From Shewanella halifaxensis HAW-EB4 (GTDB taxonomy: Bacteria; Pseudomonadota; Gammaproteobacteria; Enterobacterales; Shewanellaceae): 64,000 bases of DNA. The notes below the pieces were generated by a model that did no database searches, had not been told where the DNA came from, and saw only the letters and a list, made by a program, of their open reading frames with translations. The stretch covers positions 1,116,001 to 1,180,000 of the forward strand of contig NC_010334.1 in NCBI RefSeq assembly GCF_000019185.1, written 5' to 3'. Made by a program: the position numbers and the translations under genes. Shown in pieces: positions 37,121 through 44,407 of this stretch (position 1 is its first letter; the number at the start of each line of letters is the position of its first letter).

Positions 37121-37660
37121 GTGGTGATCGCAGACCGGATCCCGTTAGATAAGGGGAAAACTATTTTGGTAGATATTGATATTCGTCACAGTCATGATGC
37201 CGATATTGATGGTATTTGCCGGCTCTACAGCCAACAAAGTTGTTATGCAGGTACTCTACAGCACCCCTTTCCATCGTTACATTCATGGCAAAAACGTCTG
37301 CTGGATCTGCCAGATAACTGCTATAGCCTTATTGCAGTGAGAGACGGAGACATCGTTGGTCAAATAGGGATGGAGGTGTTTAATAATCCTCGGCGTAAAC
37401 ACGTAGCTAATATCGGTATGGCTGTAGATGAAGCCTATCGAGGAATTGGAATCGCCTCTGCAATGCTTGAAGCCATGATATCACTTGCACAAAATTGGCT
37501 TGCAGTAAGACGAATAGAACTTGAAGTCTACACCGATAATCACTTAGCAATTAGTCTCTATAAAAAACATGGCTTCGTGATTGAGGGCGAAATGCGTGAA
37601 TATGCTTTTCGTAATGGAGAGTATATAGACGCATTTCTGATGGCAAATGTCAGAGATTAA
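37121..37660 (+). CDS. GNAT family N-acetyltransferase
   Basis: Acetyl-CoA-dependent acetyltransferase, 179 aa. The GNAT fold begins at DIDIRHSHDADI (about residue 23); the acetyl-CoA loop is VDEAYRGIGIASAMLEAM (about 107-124) and the C-terminal motif is LEVYTDNHLAISLYKKHGFVIEGEMREYAFR, as in RimJ/SpeG/PhnO-like enzymes. Two adjacent GTG codons serve as possible starts; AAAGGAG (37111-37117) has better spacing to the second, 37124. Its stop overlaps the stop of the convergent YcxB-like gene. Substrate unknown. Confidence 0.88.
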   Translation: MVIADRIPLDKGKTILVDIDIRHSHDADIDGICRLYSQQSCYAGTLQHPFPSLHSWQKRLLDLPDNCYSLIAVRDGDIVGQIGMEVFNNPRRKHVANIGMAVDEAYRGIGIASAMLEAMISLAQNWLAVRRIELEVYTDNHLAISLYKKHGFVIEGEMREYAFRNGEYIDAFLMANVRD

Positions 37661-38142
37661 CTGTTTTTCTCTGGAGTCTTAGCTAGCACAAATTGAGTGG
37701 CTTGCTCATCTAGACTGCGCTTAGATAGGTAACTGGTTCCCTTGCTGTGTTTGATTAAGAAACCTCGCTCTGTGGAGGTGATGCTACTGATATCTTGCCA
37801 CAAAATAGTGCCTTGAACGTAGAAGGAGTCATTAGTAATACCTGACTCGTCTATGGTTAGGGTCACTTCGTTGTTAGCGGCCTTACTCATCATTTGGCGC
37901 ATCAGCCACCACGGCTTTCTAAAGTAGACATTTAGGGCTTCGAGTGCGCCTAGGGCGATGATGAACCAAGAGGCATAACCATTGATATTGGTTAGCATTA
38001 AGGCGGTACCCACTATCGTGAAGATAATGGCCTTGCGGTACGCGCGTATGGATGTGTCGACCACAACAGACTCATCGTAGCACTCACTAAAATGGCTTTT
38101 ATCTAATGTGTATTGAGTGGTGTAGCTATATTGTTCGTTCAT
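37657..38142 (-). CDS. YcxB-like membrane protein
   Basis: Protein of 161 aa with two adjacent transmembrane helices (about 36-52 and 56-72) and a C-terminal beta-rich domain, ending in the pattern ILWQDISSITSTERGFLIKHSKGTSYL, characteristic of the YcxB-like family. Function unknown. Its last four bases overlap the GNAT gene tail to tail. Confidence 0.78.
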   Translation of the reverse strand: MNEQYSYTTQYTLDKSHFSECYDESVVVDTSIRAYRKAIIFTIVGTALMLTNINGYASWFIIALGALEALNVYFRKPWWLMRQMMSKAANNEVTLTIDESGITNDSFYVQGTILWQDISSITSTERGFLIKHSKGTSYLSKRSLDEQATQFVLAKTPEKNS

Positions 38143-38278
38143 TAGTTCTCATTATTACTGCAAGGGCTTGCGAGTGAATATCGGTATAAGTGCGGCTGAT
38201 TATAGTGCTTAGTTTGCTGATAGTCGCTTAACTTGAGCTTAAATAGCATTAATTAGATTTTATATATAAGGATTGAGT

Positions 38279-38614
38279 ATGACTAAGATCCCTACTGATT
38301 ACGTTAATTATAAATCCACACCGGTATTTGAAAAAGATAATGTGCCCAAGATGTTTCTTCATCTGCATAACACTAAGGCTGGCGTCTACGGTCAAATTCA
38401 GGTGTTAAGCGGAGCGCTTAAGTTCTACGGGTTCAGAGATAGGCGAGGTGAGGTGGAGCAAGAGCTCATTCTCAAGGCCGGCGATACAGGGGTGTCACCT
38501 CCTCAGTATTGGCACAAGGTGGAGTTTCTCACCGATGATACACAATTTAGAGTCGATTTTTGGGCGCAACAGAGCTCAGATATTGTTGTTCAAAACCTAT
38601 CTGAGCGTGATTGA
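38279..38614 (+). CDS. DUF1971 family protein
   Basis: Small beta-rich protein of 111 aa that matches the DUF1971 family, related to the N-terminal domain of some TehB tellurite-resistance proteins. The pattern PTDYVNYKSTPVFEKDNVP at the start and GDTGVSPPQYWHKVEF near the C-terminus are typical. The ATG at 38279 is preceded by AAGGA with six-base spacing; the frame could extend to a TTG at 38273. A cupin-like fold is probable; ligand unknown. Confidence 0.82.
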   Translation: MTKIPTDYVNYKSTPVFEKDNVPKMFLHLHNTKAGVYGQIQVLSGALKFYGFRDRRGEVEQELILKAGDTGVSPPQYWHKVEFLTDDTQFRVDFWAQQSSDIVVQNLSERD

Positions 38615-38657
38615 AGCCTTCAATTATTACGACTTTATTGGGAGAAAGTTGGGGGAA

Positions 38658-39542
38658 TTAGTGCAGGTGGGGCTTGATCGCTAAGATATCGCATTTAAGT
38701 TCATCGACGAGTACTGATGATGTGTGACCTTTTAACTCACCGATTACCCCATGGTGCTCACCGGCTCCAATAACCAAAAGATTGGCATTACATTGGTTTG
38801 CTACCGTGGGGATGACATGATCCGGTAACCCTTGCTCAAGGTGCAGGTGATCATCTGCTAGATGGTAGCTTTTAGCGCTGTTGACTAAGCGGTCCCAATG
38901 TTGCTTTTTTTGCTCTTCATCTGAGCTTTGGTGACTCACTTTAGTGACCGACATACTCCAGTTTTCCAACTGATAACAGTTAAGTAGGTGAATGTCATTG
39001 TCCAATAGAGATGCGAGTTGTTGGCTATCATCGATTAGGCACTGGTTTAATTCCTTGTGTTCGGTATTGGAGTCAGCAGTTTCTAAGGCTGTGAGGATAT
39101 GCCCTTGAGGTCGCCAGCTTTTATTGCCCACAATCATAATGGGTTGCTCGCAATCACGCAGAAGATGGGCTTCACCACGAGGGATAAATTCACTCAAGAT
39201 TGCATTGTGATGTTTATTGTTAATGATGACTAAATCGTAGTCGCCACTCTGTGTTTCATTGAGGAGCGCGACATGATCTTTGAGGTTATTGATGCTTTTT
39301 ATCTCTACCTCTACGCCTTGACGTTGGTACTTGGCTAAAAGTTTTTTTACAAAAAGCATAGGGTCAAGGGCGTTATTTGGAATTAGCCCTATTTTGCTTA
39401 ATAGGTTGCTGTAGGGGCGATCGATTTTTAATGCTGTGACTTTAGAGTTGGTTTTTTTTGCAAGCTGTAACGCCTTGTTTAGTGCAAATTGTGCCGGTGA
39501 GTCATTATCTATCACCGTTAATGTATGGTGGTACGCAATCAT
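38658..39542 (-). CDS. Universal stress protein, tandem-domain type
   Basis: UspE-like cytosolic protein of 294 aa with two Usp domains (about 4-142 and 150-292). The ATP-binding motif G-X2-G-X9-G-S is recognisable in the second domain: GAGEHHGVIGELKGHTSS at about 262-279. The first domain has a looser motif, GEAHLLRDC. The gene is convergent with DUF1971 and stands alone. An unusual bulged hairpin lies upstream in its presumed leader. Confidence 0.85.
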   Translation of the reverse strand: MIAYHHTLTVIDNDSPAQFALNKALQLAKKTNSKVTALKIDRPYSNLLSKIGLIPNNALDPMLFVKKLLAKYQRQGVEVEIKSINNLKDHVALLNETQSGDYDLVIINNKHHNAILSEFIPRGEAHLLRDCEQPIMIVGNKSWRPQGHILTALETADSNTEHKELNQCLIDDSQQLASLLDNDIHLLNCYQLENWSMSVTKVSHQSSDEEQKKQHWDRLVNSAKSYHLADDHLHLEQGLPDHVIPTVANQCNANLLVIGAGEHHGVIGELKGHTSSVLVDELKCDILAIKPHLH

Positions 39543-39606
39543 AGGGAGGTACTCCGTCAGCCTTACACTCCCTTGCGATCATCGCTTGTCCGTAATCCTG
39601 TAAATT

Positions 39607-39640
39607 TAGCCCAAAACCCGGTAAAAACACGGGTTTGCTA
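39607..39640 (-). repeat. Bulged hairpin in the presumed usp leader
   Basis: TAGC-CCA-AAACCCG pairs with CGGGTTTGCTA around a 9-base loop: an 11-bp stem with a 3-base bulge, about 65 bases upstream of the minus-strand usp start. No T-tract. It could be leader structure or the edge of a lost gene. Confidence 0.45.
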
Positions 39641-39807
39641 ATACTAAATCACACTTAAAGCAAGGTTTGTAAGCGCATTCTGATCTACATAATCATAAGT
39701 TATTGATTTAGCCCGCTCCCGTGAAGCTCTCATTCAAACTATTTCAATGAATTTTTTCAATCAAATACGCCTACTATTGTTGTTAACAAATTCTAACCTG
39801 ACATTAA

Positions 39808-40120
39808 TACCAATCAGTATAAGAAGTTGATCTACTCGGAGCGTTTTTTGGCAAACTAATTCAAGGCGAATAGCTGAAAGAATGGTTATTCCCTTATGAG
39901 GCTGTTCAACGCAGAAGAAGGCTGCCAAAAACGCTCCAGAATGGCGAGTTTTAGCGGTTCTGATGCAGTGTTAACGAGCTTAACCGTAGAACAACTATGC
40001 TCTTCACTCGTTGCAAACCACATGGATGTGGTGAATGTCATTAATGCAGGAGCAATTAATGACCTCGCCTCAAAATCGCTAAACTCTCGCTGAGCGACCA
40101 AATCTTTATACTGATTGGTA
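39808..40120. mobile_element. MITE-like element with 15-bp terminal inverted repeats
   Basis: TACCAATCAGTATAA (39808-39822) and its perfect complement TTATACTGATTGGTA (40106-40120) bound a 313-bp non-coding segment. Inside, GGAGCGTTTTTTGGC (about 39838-39852) is repeated inverted as GCCAAAAACGCTCC (about 39922-39935), giving a second internal hairpin. The size, terminal repeats and lack of a transposase fit a miniature inverted-repeat transposable element. Short open frames inside (65-71 codons) have no ribosome site and look spurious. A target-site duplication is not clear; the flanks share a TTA-like motif. Confidence 0.7.
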
Positions 40121-40598
40121 TAATCTATAGCTTGGGTATGGCTTTATGCGTAGGGAAAGGGCGATACAGGGAGGTGCAGAATGCAATCAAGAATAGATAA
40201 CTCGCAAAGTGATGCTGTGGGCTCTAGTGGCCAGTTTTGGCAAAATTAACCATCCCCTGTCTCCGACAAGGTTTCTATTTAGGCAAAAATAAGAGGCCGC
40301 TCGGCAACCGATAAACCTTTTCTCGTAGGATTTGCATTCTATATCGGCTTATTCTCGCTCGCTATCTGGTTGAGTTGAATCCGACTATTCAATGCACGCT
40401 AGTTAGCCCCTAGGTTTACTTTCATCATCTTCAACAGAGGTTGGCCTTGGACAATACTTCACTGCTTACATAGGGAGATACCGAGTCGCTGGATAAGAAA
40501 AATGAGTTGATCAGGCTCATCGACTTACAGCATTCGCTATTGATTAAAGGTTATATTTATCCAAGCTCTGTTTGCCCGCTTATAGTACACCGCGGTGA
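40121..40598 (+). pseudogene. Possible decayed coding sequence beside the MITE-like element
   Basis: No intact gene is present in these 478 bp. Two short stretches read like protein: KPFLVGFAFYIGLFSLAIWL (40313-40375), a convincing membrane helix ended by a stop, and a 44-codon segment GDTESLDKKNELIRLIDLQH... (40474-40605) in another frame that runs into the end of the VOC gene. Stops and frame changes separate them. They may be remnants of one lost membrane protein, or chance. Confidence 0.3.
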
Positions 40599-41018
40599 CT
40601 ACTCATAACGATTGCGCATTGTCGGGATATCAGTGAGATATTCGACAAACTCAACTTCGTAGCCATCGGGATCGATGAAGTACACATTACGACGATAGGG
40701 CTCTTCTGCACCAGCTTTATCTACCGGGTAGCCGCTAGCTTTGAGGCGCTCAATTACCCCATCAAGATCATCGGTGACATAAGCAAAGTGGGCTAAACCC
40801 ACTTGGTGCCCGCTTAAGTCGCGGTTATCTTCATTACCGTCATCATTAAATGTTAGGTATTGATAATCATCGCCAAAGTGAACCCAGTTACGCTCTACGC
40901 CATGCCAGCTAGATTTGCCGCCTCCGCGTATTTGCCAATGTGGAAATATTGCTTGGTAAAACTCCAAGGTCGTTGGAATATCTCTAACCACTAAATTTAA
41001 ATGCTCTAAACGCATCAT
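40599..41018 (-). CDS. VOC family protein (glyoxalase/bleomycin-resistance fold)
   Basis: Vicinal-oxygen-chelate protein of 139 aa, two beta-alpha-beta-beta-beta modules. Candidate metal ligands are His5 (LEHLNLVV), the His in GLAHFAYV near 77 and the Glu residues in YEVEFVEYL near 121-126. AAGGAGT precedes two adjacent ATGs. Members include glyoxalase I, dioxygenases and antibiotic-binding proteins; nothing here fixes the substrate. It lies 91 bp downstream of the FMN reductase gene on the same strand and may be cotranscribed. Confidence 0.85.
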   Translation of the reverse strand: MMRLEHLNLVVRDIPTTLEFYQAIFPHWQIRGGGKSSWHGVERNWVHFGDDYQYLTFNDDGNEDNRDLSGHQVGLAHFAYVTDDLDGVIERLKASGYPVDKAGAEEPYRRNVYFIDPDGYEVEFVEYLTDIPTMRNRYE

Positions 41019-41109
41019 AATTGACTCCTTGTATTATTGTCCTAAATTGACTTACGGTTACATGGCGTAACTGTATTCTCGCTGTTCGGGTCGATAATTT
41101 GTTTTGTGA

Positions 41110-41718
41110 CTACATGCCGTAGCTATACTCCTGCTGTTTTGGAAAAGGTTGGTTTTGGTGCTGATAACGGATCGTTTTTAAGGCTTCACTGTATTGCTCT
41201 AGCATATGCAAACTGTAGTCTATACGCTCTCGTAAATGTAACTCTCGCTCATCATCTGGCTTATCATGGTTAAGCACCTGCTCGACATTTCGAATGATTA
41301 AGTGATCGGGTATTGCTACAAGCTTATTGTTCTTTAAGGCATTCATTCTCAATTCTGCGATGGGATAGGCGCCGCTGATCCCGCTGACAACGGCCACTAA
41401 AAGTGCTGGTTTATGGGCGGTATCTTGCTTGTCACACATCAACAAAAAGTTCTTCATTAATGGCGAAGCCATACCGCCCCATTCAGGTGTGATTAATACT
41501 AAGGCATCAGCCTTATTTATTTGCTGAGAAATGATAGGCCAGCGACTACCTGCGGCAGATTTGGTTTCCGCTGAACCATCCCAAAAGGGTAAGTTGTACT
41601 GGTAAAGCTCGATGTGATTAACCTTGCTAAAACCCTCGACTCGTTCGTTAAGATAACGCGCAACTTTTGCACTTTGTGACTGGCTTCTCTGGCTGGCACT
41701 TACGATGACTAATTCCAT
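41110..41718 (-). CDS. NAD(P)H-dependent FMN reductase
   Basis: Flavodoxin-fold oxidoreductase of 202 aa. The FMN phosphate loop is SASQRSQSQSAKVARYL (7-23) and the second signature LVLITPEWGGMASPLMKNFL is at about 83-102. The C-terminus ends with a proline/glutamine-rich tail. It is divergent from a cysteine-rich HTH regulator, and the 137-bp space between them is bracketed by a 10-bp inverted repeat. Role: reduced-flavin supply or quinone reduction, probably under that regulator. Confidence 0.87.
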   Translation of the reverse strand: MELVIVSASQRSQSQSAKVARYLNERVEGFSKVNHIELYQYNLPFWDGSAETKSAAGSRWPIISQQINKADALVLITPEWGGMASPLMKNFLLMCDKQDTAHKPALLVAVVSGISGAYPIAELRMNALKNNKLVAIPDHLIIRNVEQVLNHDKPDDERELHLRERIDYSLHMLEQYSEALKTIRYQHQNQPFPKQQEYSYGM

Positions 41719-41799
41719 TTAAGTAAACCTTTTTGTTTATTTAAGCTTTAGGTAAAGTAATCGCCTTACAAAACAAAGTAAAGAAAAAAGTTTACTTAA
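41719..41799. promoter_or_regulatory. Perfect 10-bp inverted repeat pair in the FMN reductase/HTH intergenic region
   Basis: TTAAGTAAAC (41719-41728) and GTTTACTTAA (41790-41799) are exact complements separated by 61 bp. The left copy abuts the reductase start codon and the right lies 56 bp before the regulator. They look like two operator half-regions recognised by the adjacent regulator, which could loop or bind cooperatively. Confidence 0.55.
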
Positions 41800-41855
41800 G
41801 TCTCGGTTTAGCAATAATGGTTCGGTGGCCAATGAGCTAAGCTGTAGGAAATTAA

Positions 41856-42485
41856 ATGAAAACCAGCGATAAGATTTTGCAGATGTTAAAAACTCAAGGC
41901 GAGTTAAGCGCCAAAGTGATTGCCAGTGAGTTAGGGCTAACTACGATGGGCGTGCGTCAGCATCTACAAAGCCTCGAAGAAAGTCGCGATGTGATTTTTG
42001 AAGATAGAAAGGCGATTCGGGGACGACCTACGCGTTTTTGGGCACTGACGCCGCAAAGTAATAGCCACTTTTCAGATAGGCACGAAGAGCTGACCGTGCA
42101 GCTGATTGATTCGGTTAAAACCGTGTTTGGTGACAGTGGCTTAAATCAGCTTATTGCTCACCGAGAAGGAGCGTCACTTGCGCTGTATCGCAATGCATTA
42201 ACCGCTACAGATACCTTAGCGGCAAAGCTACAAGTCTTGGCTCAGCTACGTACAGACGAAGGTTATATGGCGACAGTTAAATATAGTGACGGTTGCTATT
42301 GGCTACTTGAGAACCACTGTCCTATCTGCGCCGCGGCATCAGCATGTGTTAACTTTTGCCGCTCAGAGTTACAGTTATTTCAGGCTTTGCTGCAAGATGA
42401 GGCGATAGTGAGCCGCGAAGAACACATTATCGAAGGTGCACGTCGCTGTGCCTATAAAGTACAGCCCCACCCAGATGAGAAATAG
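41856..42485 (+). CDS. HTH transcriptional regulator with a cysteine cluster (SufR-like)
   Basis: Putative Fe-S-sensing regulator, 209 aa. An N-terminal DeoR/ArsR-type winged helix (residues 1-65) contains ELSAKVIASELGLTTMGVRQHLQSL, and GRPTRFWALT forms the wing. The C-terminal half has cysteines at 147, 155, 158, 164, 168 and 198, with CPIC...ACVNFC resembling the cluster region of SufR. It sits 6 bp ahead of rsuA, so the two may be cotranscribed, and is divergent from the FMN reductase, its likely target. Cluster type and signal are inference. Confidence 0.82.
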   Translation: MKTSDKILQMLKTQGELSAKVIASELGLTTMGVRQHLQSLEESRDVIFEDRKAIRGRPTRFWALTPQSNSHFSDRHEELTVQLIDSVKTVFGDSGLNQLIAHREGASLALYRNALTATDTLAAKLQVLAQLRTDEGYMATVKYSDGCYWLLENHCPICAAASACVNFCRSELQLFQALLQDEAIVSREEHIIEGARRCAYKVQPHPDEK

Positions 42486-42491
42486 AGCTTT

Positions 42492-43196
42492 ATGGAATCG
42501 AAACGTGCACGGCTAGATAGATTTATCAGCGTTAAAACAGGCATTAACAAAAAATACGTTAGATTACTGTTGGCTAAAGGGCAAGTGCTGGTGGACGGTG
42601 AAATTGCGCGCGATATCGATTTGATTATCGATCAGTTTTCCCATGTCAGTTTAGATGGCCAGGTGCTACAAGCGAATGCGCCTAGCTATGTGATGCTGTA
42701 TAAGCCTGTCGGTGTGGTGAGTGCTACAATCGATGATAAGCACAAGACGGTTATCGATCTATTAGATAGAGAAGATAAGCATAGCTTGCACATCGTAGGG
42801 CGACTTGACTTGAATACGTCGGGCTTGCTGTTGCTGACTAATGATGGCCGTTGGTCGAAGAAGTTAATGTCGCCGCAGCACAAGGTGGATAAGGTATACC
42901 GAGTGACGCTTAAAAACCCTATCGATGAATCCTATATCGTAGCCTTTGCTGCTGGGATGTACTTTGCGTTTGAGGATATCACTACTCAACCCGCTAAACT
43001 TGAGATTGTCGATGACCATACTGCCTTAGTGACCTTGGTTGAGGGACGCTATCATCAGATTAAGCGGATGTTTGGTCGTTTTCGCAACCCGGTTATTGGT
43101 TTACACCGATTATCGGTTGGTACGATTGAACTGGGCTTGCAACTGGCAGTTGGAGAGAGTCGGGACCTGTCGGAGAGTGAAATTCAAAATGTTTAA
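42492..43196 (+). CDS. rsuA: 16S rRNA pseudouridine(516) synthase
   Basis: Pseudouridine synthase of the RsuA/RluB family, 234 aa. The N-terminal S4 RNA-binding domain covers about residues 5-60. The catalytic motif GRLDLNTSGLLLLTNDG has the nucleophilic Asp at 106, and GRYHQIKRMFG (about 186-196) is the family's second signature. The sequence is closest to RsuA in size. It follows the HTH regulator by six bases, an unusual pairing. Confidence 0.9.
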   Translation: MESKRARLDRFISVKTGINKKYVRLLLAKGQVLVDGEIARDIDLIIDQFSHVSLDGQVLQANAPSYVMLYKPVGVVSATIDDKHKTVIDLLDREDKHSLHIVGRLDLNTSGLLLLTNDGRWSKKLMSPQHKVDKVYRVTLKNPIDESYIVAFAAGMYFAFEDITTQPAKLEIVDDHTALVTLVEGRYHQIKRMFGRFRNPVIGLHRLSVGTIELGLQLAVGESRDLSESEIQNV

Positions 43197-43694
43197 CGAT
43201 TATTCCTCCTAGGAGGGATAGTCCAGTGTTTTACTCTCTCGGTGTTAGCTTACCTTGTAGGTAAGCAATCAGTTCTCAGGATGCAATACTGCAAGTTTTT
43301 GCCGACTAAAATGTAAATTCAACAGAAAAAGATCCATTTTATTAGTTTGTGAGCTGGTGCAATTTTTCGACACTTTTACTGAGGCAATTTCACTAGCTGC
43401 TAATGTGCTAAATTAGATAAAGCGTGTTCAACCTATCAAAACGGTAGGTTATCGTGATGAATGTCACCGCGACGTCTTCAGCCTGCCACCCTCTCTGTTT
43501 ATTCTGGGTAACATGTTGATTATTGTCATGTATTTGGTGTTTCACCTCCTCGTAAAGGTTTTCCCTACATAACTTAATAGATTTGCTCAGCGCCATGGCT
43601 TCAACTAGAATGCGCGCGCTCAAATTAACTTAATTTAATATTCGCATTTAGCGGTGCGCATATATTTATTGACTACTTCCTGTAGGGGAACTCA
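43197..43694. other. 498-bp region upstream of satP
   Basis: No convincing gene. It holds a 12-bp perfect palindrome CCTCCTAGGAGG (43205-43216), a hairpin GCTTACC-TTGTA-GGTAAGC (43248-43266) that may end the rsuA transcript, and a CRP-like site at 43454-43467. A 71-codon minus-strand frame at 43408-43623 lacks a ribosome site and family features. Confidence 0.5.
43454..43467. promoter_or_regulatory. Candidate CRP site upstream of satP
   Basis: GTGA-TGAATG-TCAC has both core half-sites with the correct six-base spacer (8 of 10 to TGTGA-N6-TCACA). It lies 228 bp before satP, far for a class I site unless the promoter is distal. Confidence 0.4.
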
Positions 43695-44297
43695 ATGTCG
43701 ACACAACTAGCTAACCCAGCTCCACTTGGCCTAATGGGCTTTGGTATGACTACGGTTTTACTAAACATCCATAACGCTGGCTTCTTCCCAATTGATTCTA
43801 TGATCCTAGCTATGGGAATTTTCTACGGCGGTATAGCTCAAGTTATCGTTGGTATCATGTGCTTTAAGCGTGGCGATACTTTCGGTACAACAGCATTTAC
43901 TTCTTACGGTTTATTCTGGCTAACGCTAGTAGGCCTATTAGTTATGCCTAAGATGGGTTTTGCTGCAAGCCCAGCTGCATTCATGGGTTGGTACTTGCTA
44001 CTATGGGGTCTGTTTACTGCGGCACTATTTGTTGGCTCATTACGTTACCCACGTGCTAAGCAAGTTGTATTTGCATCATTAACTATTCTGTTCTTCCTAC
44101 TAGCGGCACGTGATTTCACTGGTAGCGAGTTAATCGGCACTATCGCTGGCTACGAAGGTATCTTCTGTGGTTTAAGCGCAATCTACTTTGCTATGGCACA
44201 AGTATTAAATGCTGAGTTTGGCCGCGTTATTTTACCAGTTGGTCCAGTTGCAGTTGCTGCATTTGAGCCAGTTGAAGAGAAGAAAGCGTGTTGCTAA
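43695..44297 (+). CDS. satP: Acetate/succinate uptake transporter SatP (GPR1/FUN34/YaaH family)
   Basis: Inner-membrane acetate:proton symporter of 200 aa with six transmembrane helices. The family signature NPAPLGL is at residues 7-13. AGGGGA precedes the ATG. The C-terminus carries an unusual CC pair just before the stop. A CRP-like site upstream fits the catabolite control known for the E. coli homologue. It is convergent with the POT-like transporter through a shared perfect terminator. Confidence 0.92.
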   Translation: MSTQLANPAPLGLMGFGMTTVLLNIHNAGFFPIDSMILAMGIFYGGIAQVIVGIMCFKRGDTFGTTAFTSYGLFWLTLVGLLVMPKMGFAASPAAFMGWYLLLWGLFTAALFVGSLRYPRAKQVVFASLTILFFLLAARDFTGSELIGTIAGYEGIFCGLSAIYFAMAQVLNAEFGRVILPVGPVAVAAFEPVEEKKACC

Positions 44298-44335
44298 TTC
44301 ACTTTTGCTGATTGCTTGATATAAGCAATTGACGT

Positions 44336-44367
44336 AAAAAAAGCTGACCTAGGTCAGCTTTTTTTGT
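44336..44367. terminator. Bidirectional terminator between satP and the POT-like gene
   Basis: A perfect palindrome AAGCTGACC-TA-GGTCAGCTT flanked by an A-tract and a T-tract. Confidence 0.95.
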
Positions 44368-44407
44368 ATCTGATTTTTACTCTTTCACACTAAGACTCAG
44401 TGCTGGT

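Noticed and set aside
39886..40101. Opposed 65- and 71-codon frames inside the MITE-like element
   Set aside because: No ribosome site, no recognisable domain, and the element is better explained by its inverted repeats.
43408..43623. 71-codon minus-strand frame upstream of satP
   Set aside because: No ribosome site or hydrophobic or domain pattern; composition is like the non-coding surroundings.
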